Shown here: in pieces, positions 23,101 through 38,100 of the stretch | How the letters are laid out: the number at the start of each line of letters is the position of its first letter | Position numbering within the stretch: position 1 is the stretch's first letter | Notes under the pieces: model-generated | What the model saw: only the letters and a program-made list of their open reading frames with translations | What the model was told of the DNA's origin: nothing | Database searches by the model: none | Program-made: the position numbers and the translations under genes | NCBI RefSeq assembly: GCF_037042905.1 | Contig: NW_026974141.1 | Span: forward strand, 4,642,001-4,706,000 | Source: Lytechinus pictus | Lineage: Eukaryota > Echinodermata > Echinoidea > Temnopleuroida > Toxopneustidae | Length of the DNA stretch: 64,000 nucleotides | Reading direction: 5' to 3'

Positions 23101-26100
23101 GGAAGATTGAATGAATAATAAGAAAATTATGAGCATTTTAATATTGAGATCACTAATGCCATGTAGTTCCTCCCATTGGCAATGCGACCAAGATCTGTTA
23201 TGTCACACACGTACAACTCCCTCATTACTTTAGTACTTATTTCACTTATATTCTCACTTTTATAGAGTCTATCACAAGGTGAGGTGTTCTCTTTATGAGA
23301 GGACAAGTACAGAGGTTTCACAACATTATATCATTGATGAATCGATTGTCATATGATTAGAATGAGCAAAAAGAGATGTTTTGGGGTATATTTTCAGTGT
23401 CCAAAAGGGGAGAGTTGTTCATCTGTGACATCATAGATCTTGGTCGCATTGCCAATGGGAGGATCTCCATAGCATTAGTGATCTCGATATTCAAATGCTC
23501 ATAACTCATTCTATTGCTAGGCCTATTTTACTCAAACTTTTGTTGATCTTATTCTTTGATTTTTCTGCTTTCACAAAAGCTAACTTGCTCCAAGAGTTTC
23601 ATTCTCCTTTAATGTTTCTAGGTCTGTACATTTGGTGATTTCAAGTCCGGTTTTGGCGTTGGTGTTGGTGTTGGAAGCACGATTTGGATTGCTTCCCCTG
23701 GCTCCAAAACCTATTCAGAGTTTGTAAAACTGATCCAGATCACATTATTGACACCGTAACATTTTGTAGTGAGTGACTTTTCGGGACTATCTTCATTTTA
23801 TGTTTGGTGTTATACTCGTGTAAGAAATGACATAACACCAACACCTAAAGGTCAACACTGAACTTGAAATAACCCATTATATTAAAAAAATATTAAGTAT
23901 AGAGGGGGATGGGGCAGGTTCAAACTGCCATAATACTTCAAATTACTTGTGTATAGACGTGTTTAATATGTTTGCAAGTCTTAATGCAATTGCCTGAAGA
24001 AAAAAAAATCAGCTGTCATTATTTTTGGGTGAAACATCACATCACACTCTAAACTGGGTATGTGAGATATGGATGACATAATTTAATATTGGAAAAACAA
24101 CAAATTCAAATATTGTGTGACATGCCCTTAAAATTCAGTTTCAAGAATTTCATACCAAAGTGCCCCCCTTTGCTTCGGAAGTTGGGATAACTTCATATGC
24201 ATGAGTGCATGACTGTATTAATATGGGATTCCCCCTGTTTGTAGATGTTATCACATCCTTGTTTACATGTACTTCATGATTGAAGAGGGATTATGGACCT
24301 GCTCGCTGCTTTCAGAAGATAGTTTCATTTCCGATTTCAAACAATCATTTTGATTTGCCTTTATATTGATATTGTTGTTGCCGTGCATAACGTGGAACCA
24401 ATCACTTCCGAACTTTGAATTGGATATTTACTGCCTTCAGGCGGGTTCAGAGAATGAATTCAAAGGAAGGACACCAATCTGCCCTCAATAAAAGCCACAT
24501 TTTGCCTAATTATCTGTAAATTATTTGAAATTATACGAAATTTACATTGTCCATCTCTTCCACCCCCTGTAATCATGAATGAAACAGTCTTTGATGAACC
24601 GTTTAAAATGTGATTTTCTTTAATTTCAACTGTTTTTCTATTGCATCATCTTTCATCTCTATTAAAATCTCTACATTTCATGGAAAAGTTTTGACTTCAT
24701 ATTCTGTTCACTCTACGCTTTAACAAGTACATTTAATTTAACTGAAATTGATTTTCATAACACATGGATTACATATTGCCATGGTAACACTCATGACACG
24801 CAAGGTGCTACATAAGCACTTGCCTGATTGCCCGGGGCAAGTAGAAGTTAAAGTCGGGCAAGTGTTTTTGAGTAAAGACCAAAACTACTTGCCTGAATTG
24901 GGCAAGCAAAATTCTCACAGTAGAATTACCAAAATTAGGGTCGATATATAATATCGACCCTAATTTTGGTCGTGGCGGGCAAGATAAAATCACTTTGTAA
25001 AAAAAATGCAAGAACAAGATACATCAGTTCTGGTCAAAAGAGAGAAAAAAAGGTCAATGGTTTTATAAAACCGCAATATTTTCGTTTGAAGAGTTAAAAC
25101 TTTTTATTCAAGGATTTTTTCGGGCAAGTGAAATAGATTTTTGGGCAAATATATTCCAACTATTTAAAAATTTACTTGCCCGACATTGCCTCTATAAAGT
25201 TATGTAGCACCCTTACACGTATCCCAGAATTTTCTGCTTGTGATTTTAGCACGTTATTTTTGTTTTGTTCTACTTTACATTTTGATTGAATCATAAAGTG
25301 TCAGTAACCTTGAAGCCAATTGAATGAAATTGTAATTGACAATTTCTTGCAAATGTACATATGTAACTTCTTCTTTAAAAATGTTTCCTTTGAAAAGTTC
25401 ATCAAACCATATCAAACCATATTTTTCTTCAGAACAATTTTGAAAGCACCTTTTAATATAGCTCTGCTTCAGGTGTCTATAGAAATCAAAAGCCTGTCAA
25501 TTTTCTACATGTACACCCACTGCAAAAAACAAGGAAAAAAAGAGGAATAATCTGTGTTGCCAATTTGCAATAGTTCAGTGGCCTTTGATAACGTCAGCAT
25601 CCTCGTACACACATTATCTTTAGATTACATGCACCAGTAAACATTATATGATATCAAGGTTTCAAAGAAATTTAATTACCGTTCGCGAGATTGCAGTATT
25701 TAAAAGCAGAGGATATTGATAATGTCTCATTTTCAGAAATCATGCCTCTGACTATTGGAACATTTTTTAATTTTGGTGAAATTTTGGGATTCTGTTTGTC
25801 ATTTTTGATGATGTTCGGTAAGCATAATAATTTGATTACATTTATATTCATATATGGAAAATGCCCTTTTTTTAAGAAATCTTTTTGGGAAGGAGAAAAA
25901 TATTATTTACAAGTATATCTTCTGTTTTGGGGCTTTATTTGTTTGTTTGTACATACATGTAAACAATTTCAGATGTTGAAAATGTAAAGAAAAAAAAATT
26001 ATGGTTTGTATAATTACACGTATGTACATGTATGGAAAATGATTATAGATGGATGAATATTTGCTACATGTAGTAAGCATGAAAGAAAATTCTGAATACT

Positions 26101-29100
26101 GTATAGCAGCCTATTTCCCAAGATTATTTTGTCCCCCAAATCCCACAAAATCGATGTGCAGGGGGGGGGGGTGAAATGACGATAATGATACTTGACTCTT
26201 GGATAGCACCTATACAGTGTAGATCTATACATAAAGTTTGTATGCTGATTCAACAGATATTATTGCATTGCTCTGCTATCATGCTACTCAATGACCTACT
26301 TAAAGTTTTAAATTTGATACAATCACATTGACTATAATCCTGCTGTCTTTTTATTAGCCATTTAGTGGCCTATAATTTGTCTCCCTTTTTGGAGCTGTTT
26401 TGTATAGCCTTTTTGAAAAACGGCTAGAAAATAGAAAACTGAATTTTATTCACTTTGCAGAGCATAATTTGCTCACTGTGACTGAGACTTAGGGTGTGAT
26501 TTGTTTCATATCCCTGTCAGAATACACACCTCATCTTGTACACTAATGGGCGATTCTCCGAATGTCACATTATGTATTACATTACGTATTGACTTGATTA
26601 AAAGTTAATCTGACTTGTACAAGTATGTAGTTCATTTCGTTCCATGCAATTTGGCATATTCCTGGATTTCTATATGCATCGGTAACGCTTCGCTCAAAAC
26701 ACGGAAGCAGCAAGCACATACTGTGGCTTACCGCGAAACCAAGGAATATTTCATGCAGAAGTGGTCATTCTCAAGATCAGCTAGGCATGTCTTCCGATTA
26801 GTTGCTGGCAGATCCAGGATTTTATGGTAGAGGGGGGTCTAAATGTCTGTGAAATTTAGTTAGATTGTCCTTCTTTCAACCCCATATATTGTCAATCAAA
26901 ATCTTTTTATTGTTGATTTCTTCAAAATTTGCAACAACAAAAAAAGGTGGATTCTGCTTCAAAATAGAACTGTTGAAATGTGGATTATTTCTGAATTCCT
27001 TATACGTGTACACCATTTTCCTTGCCGGGTCTGCAATATTCTGATCCGCGCTGAATCCGGACCTCTGTGGGTTAATCTCATGAATGGGTTATTTAGTGTG
27101 TAAGGGGTTTGGTGTGAAACTGTACATAAATGCCTCACGGCAAAGCAGAAATCACTCACACTTACCTGCGCTTAATAATTCCATTTGCGAAGGACCCCTG
27201 AGTAAGGTAGGGCCTTACGAAGGGTCGAGAATGGCTAGAAGCCCTCTCTCTGTGATATTACCTGTGAGGGGCCGGAGTTGAAATTCTAATTTTCTCTTGC
27301 CTCGTCCATGTTTAATCAAGCAGGGGGCAAGATTCGAGCCCGTGTGAAGTCATGAATGTACCCTAATACATCGTCACCAAGTGTCGACATTAAAGGGGCA
27401 CATTACGGGGTGTGAGGATATTTTTTGGGGGGTCTTTAGTGCTACAATACGCTAGTCTGCTGGGCAAACCCTTCACTCGAGTTAAGGGTCTGAATGTGCA
27501 GCCTACTCATGCCTTGTGTACTGAAGGCTCTCTCGCTCTGTATTGGAACAGCAAGTTTTGTATGTGCTAGTCTTTGCGTGGAGGCACACTTATTGATCAA
27601 AGTTCCAATCAGGGTCTGTGCCTGCAGACTAACAATACGCTGCCATGAAATGTCTTTATGAATAGCACCTATTTTGTTTAGAGCTATACCTGTCTGTAAG
27701 ACTGTTTTTTAGGTATGTTTAACTTGGTTGGTTTGATTTGTTTAGTATGTCCATTTGTATATCTGTGTTAATTTGTTCATTACTTGCGGGTATCCATTGT
27801 CCATTTATTGGAAAATGATATTTGTTTGCGATTTATTTCTAGCCCTTTTCATTTTTATTTCCCTCCTCTTCTTCAGTTTTTCCATTCTGTTCACTTTCCT
27901 ATTTCATTTTTACATATCAAAATTTTATTGACCTAAAACAAAAAGATGATTTCAACAATCAGAGAGAAACTTTCAAAATTTCTACAAAAAAACAGAAATG
28001 ATTGAAGAAAAATAAAATTACTGAAGTTTTACAAAGAGTGGTGTGTTGCTAATGATCTTATAATCTCAAATCTTATTCTATTCTGCATTCTGTGATTAAT
28101 TGCAGACATTGGGCTACGACTCAAAGCATTGAATATGAAAATTAAGGTGTCCGAAGGCTTGCCCTTTCTGTTAGTAGTAAAACAAGCTTGTTTTCATTGG
28201 GGCTGAATATGATAAACTATTGTGTAGTTCAATCACGTTCATGGTTACACAAATCACAAAACTGCACATAGAGCATTTGTTGATGAGCACCGCAGATATG
28301 GCTCTAAAGTGTCTTGATTAGGTTAAACACTTAACCCTACTTAAATCATAAATCAATAAAAATCTTCAGAAGGTAGAAGTGCATACAAAAGATCCTCAAT
28401 GCTAAATTGGGTTGGGGATCACCTTAATTAATCCGGAGCGGGGATTCATCTCCTTCTGCGGGCGTCCGAAGAAACGAGAGAGGCTGTTACCGGGAAAAAA
28501 TGAACTTTGCCGCATTCGTCAGTCACCGTCGCACGTCGGCGATGACTCACCGCTTAGTCATTCCTAAGACAACCTGCTCTTGAAATTGCTCTTTGCGTGA
28601 GGATGGAATTACCATAGCAACTGCCGGTTGAAGATGTTTGTTTCAGAGTGCAATGAATTTATTCCAAAGTTTAGCTCATACCGCGGTGTAAACCTAAACC
28701 TGTCGGTCCTGATTGTAAAAGGGTATAGAATGGCAAGACTAATTCTGCTGTATGTATGTACTTTGATGGGAAGGGCAAAACTTGGCAAAGTTGTATGCAT
28801 TAGTTGCCCCAAAGTTATATAATTAAAAAATGAACAATTAAAATATGAACAAAAAATGTACCTACATATTTCCTTGAAGATTTTGACTTTCAGGGCAGTG
28901 CAGCCAATGCTACAGATGTTACTTTAAAGTTTTTGTTTAAATGCTAATTGTTTTATCCAGGATTGCTTAATATAAAGACCATTTTATCAAACTTAGCCCC
29001 AACAAATTGAATGAAAAAGAAAAATTAACAAGCATTTAACTGAAATTTCATTAAAATCAATACAACAAAAATCACTTTGCAGACCTGATAGGCAATATAC

Positions 29101-32100
29101 ACTGTACATGTGTATAACCAATCGCTCTATCTTTCATCAAGAACATCACTTTCAAATTGCACCTAATGGTATTTCCATTCACATTCATTTTTCAAACCCT
29201 TTCTCCTTCCAAAATCTCTCATTAATTTTTCATCACCTTATCATCGCTACACAGCAAATGGGAGTGATTTGAAAACAAAGAGAGCGGCTGATTATGGTCC
29301 GGTGACACTCTCGAGTCTTGTTGGAGTTGACAATATTTTCACCTCCGTGGGTGCGTTTCTACTTAATTTTTAAGACGGAAATATCATTTTAAAATGCTGA
29401 TCCTTGAAATTTTGATTGAGAATGCAGTGTTCAAAGAAGCACATTCAATGAATTAGGCATTAAGAATACTAGTTGATTTGCTCACCAAATTCAGAAATGG
29501 AATATAATTTTTATCAACTTTTCGAATAGTGACTTTGATATTGGAAAATACTTCCAATAGTTTACTAATTATATTCCTCCAAGCTTTATAAGGAAGGGTG
29601 CCTTTAAATCCCAGGGCATGTTGGGACTTGCTCATCATATTAAAGCTTGTCCTAATAAATGATCAATTATATATCAAGCATAACTGTCATGAAGGCGATG
29701 ACAGAAATAGGCCTACAGTATATGACACTGTGCCAACAGTATGTTGCATATTCACATCTGTAAATTAACTCAAGCTATGAAATGGGATGCTGATAATGCA
29801 TTGATATTACAATAATAATATTTTGTAATGCACAATATACATGTACACTGTAAAATTACTCAAGGTGCTGCAATAGTGTGCTGGATCCGCCCCAGTTGAC
29901 TTTATGGAAGTCAAATTTGTTGTCCATTATATATTTAGATTAAAATCAACTTGATTTATATTTTCTAATATTCATATCAGATATCATTTGTCTATAGCTT
30001 CATCTTACAAGGGAAAAGGGATAAATAGAACATTCATGTACAATTTATGTTGTTTCTGAGAGCTGAGAAGGAATTTAATTGCCATCACATGAGTAGGTAG
30101 TATGGATGAACATGAACTTGCAAACATCTAAATTTATTGATTATATTACATTACTGCACTCAGTAAGAGCATGATGAGTGATAATGAATTCTCACTCTTG
30201 TGTTTTGAGCCTGAAAATATGCTGAGTGCATTTTGGCATTTTGAAAATTGAATTTGGAGATTTGGAGTAGTTGCCTGATTGACTTCATCCTAGCTGCAAT
30301 ATTGTGCTCTTTGCGAAACACATTTCCAGCTCTGTATTATTCCTTTTTTCATATTTGTTTGTACATACATGTATCTCCGACAGTACTATTGTCTGATTCT
30401 TTTCTGAATTTCTGGCAACAATTAAATATATATGAATTGAATCTTTGATAATTTGTTTTGAAATGCATCCTGTTGCCCTCCATTCTACCACCCTGCCCTC
30501 CTCCCTTTAATACCCCCTGCCCTCCTCCCTTTAATACCCCCTGCCCACCTCCCTTACCTCTTGCCGTCCCCCATAACCTCCTGCCCTCCTCTACTTGCTT
30601 CCCCTCATCCCCTCATATTTTCCCCAATAACTTGTCCTCCCTTCCTCCACACCTCCCCTTCTATCCCCCTCCCCTCCGTTCCTCCTCTCCTTTCTCCTCC
30701 CCTCCATCCTCTTCCCCCTCTTCTTCTCCTCCTCTTCCCCTCCTCTTCCCCTCCCCTTGTCCTCTCGTCCCCCTCCTCCCCTCCTCTTCCACTCCCCACT
30801 CCTCCTCCCCTCCTACTCCCCCTCCTCTTCCCCTCTCCTCTTCCCCTCCCCTCCTCTTCCCCTCCCCTCCCCTCCTTTTCCCCTCCTCTTCCCCTCCCCT
30901 CCCCCTCTTCCCCTCCCCCTCTTCCCCTCCCCTCCTCTTCCGCTCCTCCCCTCCTCTTCCCCTCCCCTCCCCCTCTTCCCCTCCCCTCCTCTTCCGCTCC
31001 TCCCCTCCTCTTCCCCTCCACCTCCTCTTCCACTCCCATCCTCTTCCCCTCCCCTCCTCTTCCCCTCCTCTTCCCCTCTTCCCCTCCTCTTCCCCTCCTC
31101 TTCCCCTCCTCTTCCCCTCCTCTTCCCCTCCTCTTCCCCTCCTCCCCTCCTCTTCCCCTCCTCTTCCCCTCCCCTCTTCCCCTCCTCTTCCCCTCCTCTT
31201 CCCCTCCCCTCTTCCCCTCACCTCCTCTTCCCCTCCTCTTCCCCTCCTCTTCCCCTCTTCCCCTCCTCTTCCCCTCCCCTCTTCCCCTCCTCTTCCCCTC
31301 CTCTTCCCCTCCCCTCTTCCCCTCACCTCCTCTTCCCCTCCTCTTCCCCTCCTCTTCCCCTCTTCCCCTCCTCTTCCCCTCCCCTCTTCCCCTCCTCTTC
31401 CCCTCCTCTTCCCCTCCCCTCTTCCCCTCACCTCCTCTTCCCCTCCTCTTCCCCTCCTCTTCCCCTCTTCCCCTCCTCTTCACCTCCTCTGTCCCTCTTC
31501 CCCTCCTCTTTCCCTCTTCCCCTCCTCTTCCCCTCCTCTTCCCCTCCCCTCTTCCCCTTCCCTCCTCTTCCCCTCCCCTCCTCTTCCCCTCCCCTCCTCT
31601 TCCCCTCCTCTTCCCCTCCTCTTCCCCTCCCCTCCTTTTCCCCTCCTCTTCCCCTCCCCTCCTCTTCCCCTCCCCTCCTCTTCCCCTCCCCTCCTCTTCC
31701 CCTCCCCTCCTCTTCCCCTCACCTCCTCTTCCCCTCCCCTCCTCTCCTTTCCCCCTCTCCTCCTCCCCTCCTCTTCCCTTATTCCACTCCTCCTCCCACC
31801 CCTACTTCCCCCCCTCCTCCCCTCCCCTTTCTCCCCTCCTCCCCACCACTTTCCTCCTCTACCATCCCCTACCCTCTTCTCTCTTTCTCTTCCCCACTTT
31901 ACCTACATGTACGCACATGTGTAAGACCCATCGCTTTACAAACATAGATGACTCATACCTGTATATGTCACACACATAGATGCACTACATGCATGTAAAT
32001 CAGCAGCATTTTATTTGCTAATATTCTTTTCAATCTATTGCTCCATCTTCCAATCAGTAAGCAATTCTGGATGTAATGAATCAGACTGAGATCTGATATT

Positions 32101-35100
32101 ACCTCTTCATCAATTTGATTTGCTCCATATACATGTAAATTTAGATTCAAAACCACAAGTTAATATCTGCAAAGACTACAGAGAGTTTACTCATTTGATG
32201 AGATTCATTTTCAATTTTTCTGCATCTGAGTGATGTGAGTGCACCGCATTAATCCATGGGAAAACTAATTTAGTATATTCTCAGAGAGGATATTTATTCA
32301 ATTATTCTTCAAATGTTTGTTGGAGTGTTAATATATTGAAATTGATCATTCAATTCAATTCATTTTTATATAAGATTTGTGTAATGTTTGGCTAACATAA
32401 TACTAAAATTAAAAACTTTTTGTGAATATAGCCTGCAAGTTTTATGGAAGATAGCTTTGAACATGCTTTGGCAAGGGGCAAGGCATCCTATTTTATCTCT
32501 CATACACAGGAATAAGATGATGTGATCATGTATTCTGTGTGTCCGTAAAATTGTTTTATTTAAAAATAACAAATATATATCTTTTTCTCCTATTTCCCGT
32601 TCCAGCGATCGCAAAGATCCAGAAGGTTCGTCGAAGTCTGAAGCGGTCATCTCGTAGGGTCAAGAGCAACCTGATGATGCGAGAGGACTCGATGGAGACA
32701 GAGCCAGCCATGGACACCCAAGACATGAACCACACTGCGCCTCTGGCCACCCTAGCAACCACTTCCATCGATGAGGACATCATTTTTGAGAGCAAGGGGC
32801 AGAAGAAACGAGGGGGTACGTTCCCCAGAATGGCGCACTTTGATGTCCCGGAGGAAACGCCTCCGGGGTCGCAGAACGGCACCTTGAAAGCAAACGGGAC
32901 GCATCGGCCTCAGCGTCAGAATGGAAGCCTAAAAGGACCATGGAATCGGAAGACCAGGGGTCGAGGGATTCCGGTTAAGAAAGAAGACACTGCTAAAGTT
33001 TTGGAAATGTACCTAAAAAGGAGAAGCAAGAGTCTTAACGATGCTGTTCTTACTAGGGAATATTTTGCTCAGGAAAAGAAGAAGCGGGTAAGGTCGGCAA
33101 GGAACAATACCGTGTCTATATGTTCTACGCTCAGTACTGACTCCACCACGAGCGAGGTTCATGTTCAAGCAACAATGGTTGCAGAAACAACTTCAGATGT
33201 GCCAGCGGATAAGACTGTGTTTTCAAGAGCTAGTGTGACACAGCAGAGTTTCCATGAAGCGATGAAGTGCTCAATTATGGAGGAGAGTTCCGCAATGGAA
33301 CAAAGTGCCGATGACGAACTGTCATCGTCAGATGAACAGTCTCCAAGATCTCGCTCGGCGCCATCTACCTTACGAATGCAAGTGCATAGGGACCCTAAGG
33401 AAGGAATGGACACACTGAAGCTGAAAGACAAGGAAAATGGATCTGCCACTCTTACAAGAGATGGCTACAAGCGTGATAGTAAGAAGGAACCAAGACGGAA
33501 GCGTAGTTTTTTAGATAAAGCAAAAAACATTATGAGATCCCCGAGTACTTCTCGGAAAATCATTAGGACACCAAGTGCTGTGCAAAGACAAGAGGACAAA
33601 GAGAAAGAAAGACTCAAGGAAGAAAAAGAGAAGGAGAAGGAAAGACAAAGGGAAGAAAAAGAAAAGGAAAAGGAAAGACTGAGGAAGGAGAAAGAAGAAA
33701 AAGAACTACTGGATAAGAAATTAAAGGAGTATAAAGAAAGGGAAAAGGAAAAATTGAAAGAAATGGAACGGAGAAGGAAGGAAGAAAAAGAAAGGGAAAA
33801 GGAATGGGAGAAGGAAAGAGAAAGGTTACGGAAAGAGCGGGAGAAGAAGGAAAAGGAAGAACTGGAGAAGTCACACACTAGGCATCATGCCAGAACTGAA
33901 GTTCATAGAGAAATGAAAAAGACCGGCTTCACTGCCAGACTCAAGCAATCATTTCGACGGTCATCACGTGACCGCCATCATCACCATCACCACCGCACCA
34001 AAGACCACATACCCTCCAAACCCCCAGAACTCCCTCCAAGGCCTCCAGAACTCCAACAGCCAAAGGATGTTAAACCCAGGCGGTGGCCCAGCTTTCAATT
34101 CAAACGGAAGTCGCGGAAAAGCGCATCCACACCTACCGACGAAAGTGGAGCCGGTGCAACGACTCCTTCCGATACTGCCTCAATGGACTTTGAGTATTTC
34201 GCGTCACGCGCAGACCACACCCGCTCGCTCAACGACGCTGAGCGAAGAAGACTGATAATTGAAATGCGTCAGGCGAGACGAGAAAACTCAGGTAACGCTA
34301 GTGATTCTCAGGTATTGGATCGCGTCCAGGGAGCGCATCCGCCGCTCTCCCAAGCCACATCCCATGATTCTTTTGGTTCCTTTGCGTCATCGGAAGGGTC
34401 GGAGAGACCCGAGAGGCCACGAACTTTGGCGTTCAGAAGAACTAGAGCAGAAAGAGCACAGAGAGGATTGAATAGTAAGTAAAGACAAGTTAACCACTTC
34501 TTAAGGGAGAGTGCCAGATTGAGGTCCACTCAAATCAATAGGGACTTTCTGATTTGTATTTTCACTAGTGCATCATAATAGTCCGCATTATTTTCATGGC
34601 ATAGAAAGTGGGTGGGGTGAAGCAACACTGAGACACTGAGCATGCCAAATATCACAATGTTGCCTGACATATCACCTGTCCGTGTCGATGTGAATTTCCC
34701 CCAAATAACATTCTTCACCAGGATAGTTGACAGACAGAGTGTGCTTTATGTATTATGAGGTGCTTCAATCCAACAACTTTGTATGCCTATTATTGTGATA
34801 TCCCTATTAAAGATGCAGTACGCTATTGAAGATGCAAATTGAAAAGTTCCTAGTGATTTTATATCCTGAGACAAAAGGATGTATACATATTTGTTCAGTT
34901 TGTCCTGAAAGAATATCTTGGCCATTCGTAGTTGACTGACTATGATAATTCCTGAAATTTCATCGTTGTAATTCATATGTACATGTACATTGGGGCAATA
35001 CTAATTAGCAGGAAACTGGATATTGATTCGGCACCCAGGAAATTGGTGCCATCATTTTTAAAGTCATTTGTTCATACAAACATAAAACAGATTTCATCGA

Positions 35101-38100
35101 TGACATTTTTTTTTTCTTTTCGTAATACCATTTTGGAATATCACCATCAATTCTTCTTCCAGTGTGAATGCTGCTCTGAGGTGCTGAAGATAAATGCACT
35201 GATTGTGTGGTATTATTCTCATTATTATTATTATTTAACACTAAGATGATTTTTATTTGCCATGTGTATTTATATATGTACAGTGAAACCTGTCTATAGT
35301 GGCCACCCAGGGGAAATTAAAAATGTGGTCTTTAGGCAGGTGGCTATGCACATAATATGCCTCCATGGAAATCAGTGTTATTGGTCAATATAGGCAGGTG
35401 GTTGCTATAGACAGGTGGCCACTAAAACACAGGTTTGACTGTATATGTTTTTATTGATTTTTTTTAGGACACTTGTGAAAATAGACATTGAATTGAAGGG
35501 AATATTGACATTGTTAAACCTTATTATTCCAAATCAAATTTTTGTTAAATAATAATGATGATTATTACAATAATCTCTATTCCGAGGTGCATTGTTATCA
35601 TTATTATTGATATTGTTTCAGATGTGATCCGACTAGACAGCACAACACCGGGTCATGTGAGGAGAGACGTGGACACATCGTTTCCTGTCCTTCCAGCAGC
35701 ATTGGTTGCCGATGACCTCGTACGAGACGGAGGCACTAGCTCGCACCCTGAGAGAGGGGCTAACGGGGGCGGAGAAGGACCAGACAGGAACGTGACAGAC
35801 TCGTGGACTGAGAGCGGAGGTTTGTAGGCAAACAATGGGTGATTTCAAGTACGGTGTTGACATTTTGGTGTTGGTGTTAGGTCAATTTTCACACGATTAT
35901 AACACCAAAAGTAAAATGAAGATGGTCCCGAAAAGTCACGCACAAGTTGTTGAGATGTCAATAATGTGATCTGGATCAGTTTTACAAACTCTGAATAAGT
36001 TTTGGAGCTAGGGGAATCAATCCAAATTTCAACACCAACACCAAGGCCAACACCGGACTTGAAATCACCCAATGAAACTATATTTTGTTTGGGTAATCTG
36101 ACTTTACTTTGCAATACCATCACTGCAGATATATATACTCTGATGTTAGTGTTATAGTATGTGGTAAAAATACATGTGTTTTTAACATCTTTGCAAAATC
36201 TTGTTACAATCTCTTTTTTCATAGCTGAGATCTGGAGGGGGGGGGGGGGGTCAAATTGAATTCCCTGCCACAATCATTAACATCTTGGTTTGAGAAATAC
36301 CAGTTTGAAAAGGATATAACAGTGTTGTTAAAGTAGCTGTCTTCGATGTCAAACTTAGTGTCACTGCTAGCAGGTGCAGCTTAACCAAGGTTCAGTAGCC
36401 ATGTACAATAACGTGAAATTGCGATCAAACTGTGACTTTCAAAAATAGTTACGCATCACCTGACTAGCTACATGTAACAGATCCCAAAATGTTTTGTTGA
36501 ACATGTTGTAGTTAAAGAACATATTTTTTTTTACTAACCGTAGATGGCAGTGACATTCCATTTGAGCAGCGCAACCAAGAGGAACGGGAGGAATACTTCA
36601 AGCGCATCGCCGACAGGTTGGCCATGATCGGGGATCAGGCACTGGCGGACTACGAGTTCAACGACAGCACCGGTGGGGCAGTAGGGGGACAGCAGAGACC
36701 GATCCAGAGCACCTGCACAACCGAAACGTATGCTTCCTGTTCAGCTTCTGTGAGTGGCGCAACAGCAGCACCAGGTGTAAGTCGGGGTAAGTACAGTTTC
36801 TTGCGGGACTAGTTATATTCAGCCATGTTCCTGGAACAAAATAACATATCATGTTATTATTAGAACATGATTTATGATATTGTATATTCGATCCAGTGTG
36901 TGTGTTTTTATGCGATTACCCTCACCGGCTACTGAGGACATGCACATGAATTTCTCATTGAAAACAGCACACCTTTTTTCAAGAACCATTTCAAACGGTG
37001 CCAAATCATATTCGTTAACCTATAATATGTCATTTTGCCTCCGACGAAGATTCTGCTAGGATCGAAAGCTTAGGCCCCTTTTTGACTTTCTAATTTACTC
37101 CATTGGCTCTCTTTTATTAGATAAGCAGTTTTCAGCAGCTTCTTTTTGCCATCAACCTATAATACAGTTAAAAAGTCCTTGATTCACAATGATATGATGT
37201 GCCCTTGGTTATAGGGAAGAATTTTATTTAAGTCTTTAGTTGATCAGAGTCCTACTGACAGAAAAGTCCTGGGTTATTTTCTGATTTAGGGAAATCAATC
37301 TTGCTGACATAGCTTTGCTTTGTTATAGACAGCAGATTCTGCATCATGGGCTAGCTTGTGAAATCTAAAGCTCGTTATTGATGATGAATGATGATGATGC
37401 ACAGCATTTGTATAGCACCATATATCTGTCAAAGACATTCAAAGGCGCATTTTTGGAGGCGCCGGCCAATCTGGGTCGCCACGAAGGGCGCGCACACAGA
37501 ACTGTGACCCGCTGGTCTCTCCTCCCGATATAACTGATTTGGGGAATGCAGGTGGACCACTACACCGGGGTTTCCCCCTACTCTTATTTGAATAGTGCAG
37601 TGGGTTCTTAACATGCAAAGGTGTTGACTCTGAATGAAAACCAGTGTGATTAGCTTCAAGAATATTAACCAAGATTCTTCTACTGACACTCGTGTTGTTC
37701 TCTTGTCATTTTATTGTAGACTACACAGCTGAATACGTTGAGATAGGCCAACGGATACAGACCGATGTGGATGGCTTCCAGCTGGTAAGTAAACAGTATC
37801 ACTTGATAGTAAAGGAAGGTGAAAGCATTGGCAGATGTAGTCAGATAAGACAACAATTTTGAAAGGCCCACTATTGTGCACAGACATAATTTTCCCGTGA
37901 AATGGTATTGTATCTAACTCGCCAAACTAGCTACATGTAGATCTGCCACAGGATGTCAGAGTTATGTGGGAAATAGAAATCATGTGGCAATGTATAGATG
38001 AGGGTTGTGATATGAAAAGGTATGCTTCATGTTTACAATTGTCCTCCGGTTTTTGTATGTGGTTCGCCATAGACTTACATTTATGCTTAGTTCATACAAT

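Larger units (their letters stand above)
20178..32605 (+). other. Intron 1 of the Bcl-2-like gene (12.4 kb)
   Basis: Bounded by GTAGGA and TTCCAG. Contains a hAT-like element (21396-22182), a TTAA foldback (23020-23612), a small inverted-repeat element (23632-23875), a GGCAAGT-rich element (24802-25215) and the polypyrimidine satellite (30478-31890). The stretch 25216-30477 shows no gene and no clear repeat; short frames there lack codon bias. Confidence 0.7.

Noticed and set aside
30458..31979. Open frames of 488, 472 and 396 residues (plus strand) and 292 and 256 residues (minus strand)
   Set aside because: They are translations of a C/T-only satellite; all frames are open because stop codons cannot form readily. 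They lie inside an intron.
32539..32605. Start of the Bcl-2-like protein at the 5' edge of the exon-2 open frame
   Set aside because: The sequence before 32606 is a pyrimidine tract and acceptor, and exon 1 at 20 kb joins in exact phase.
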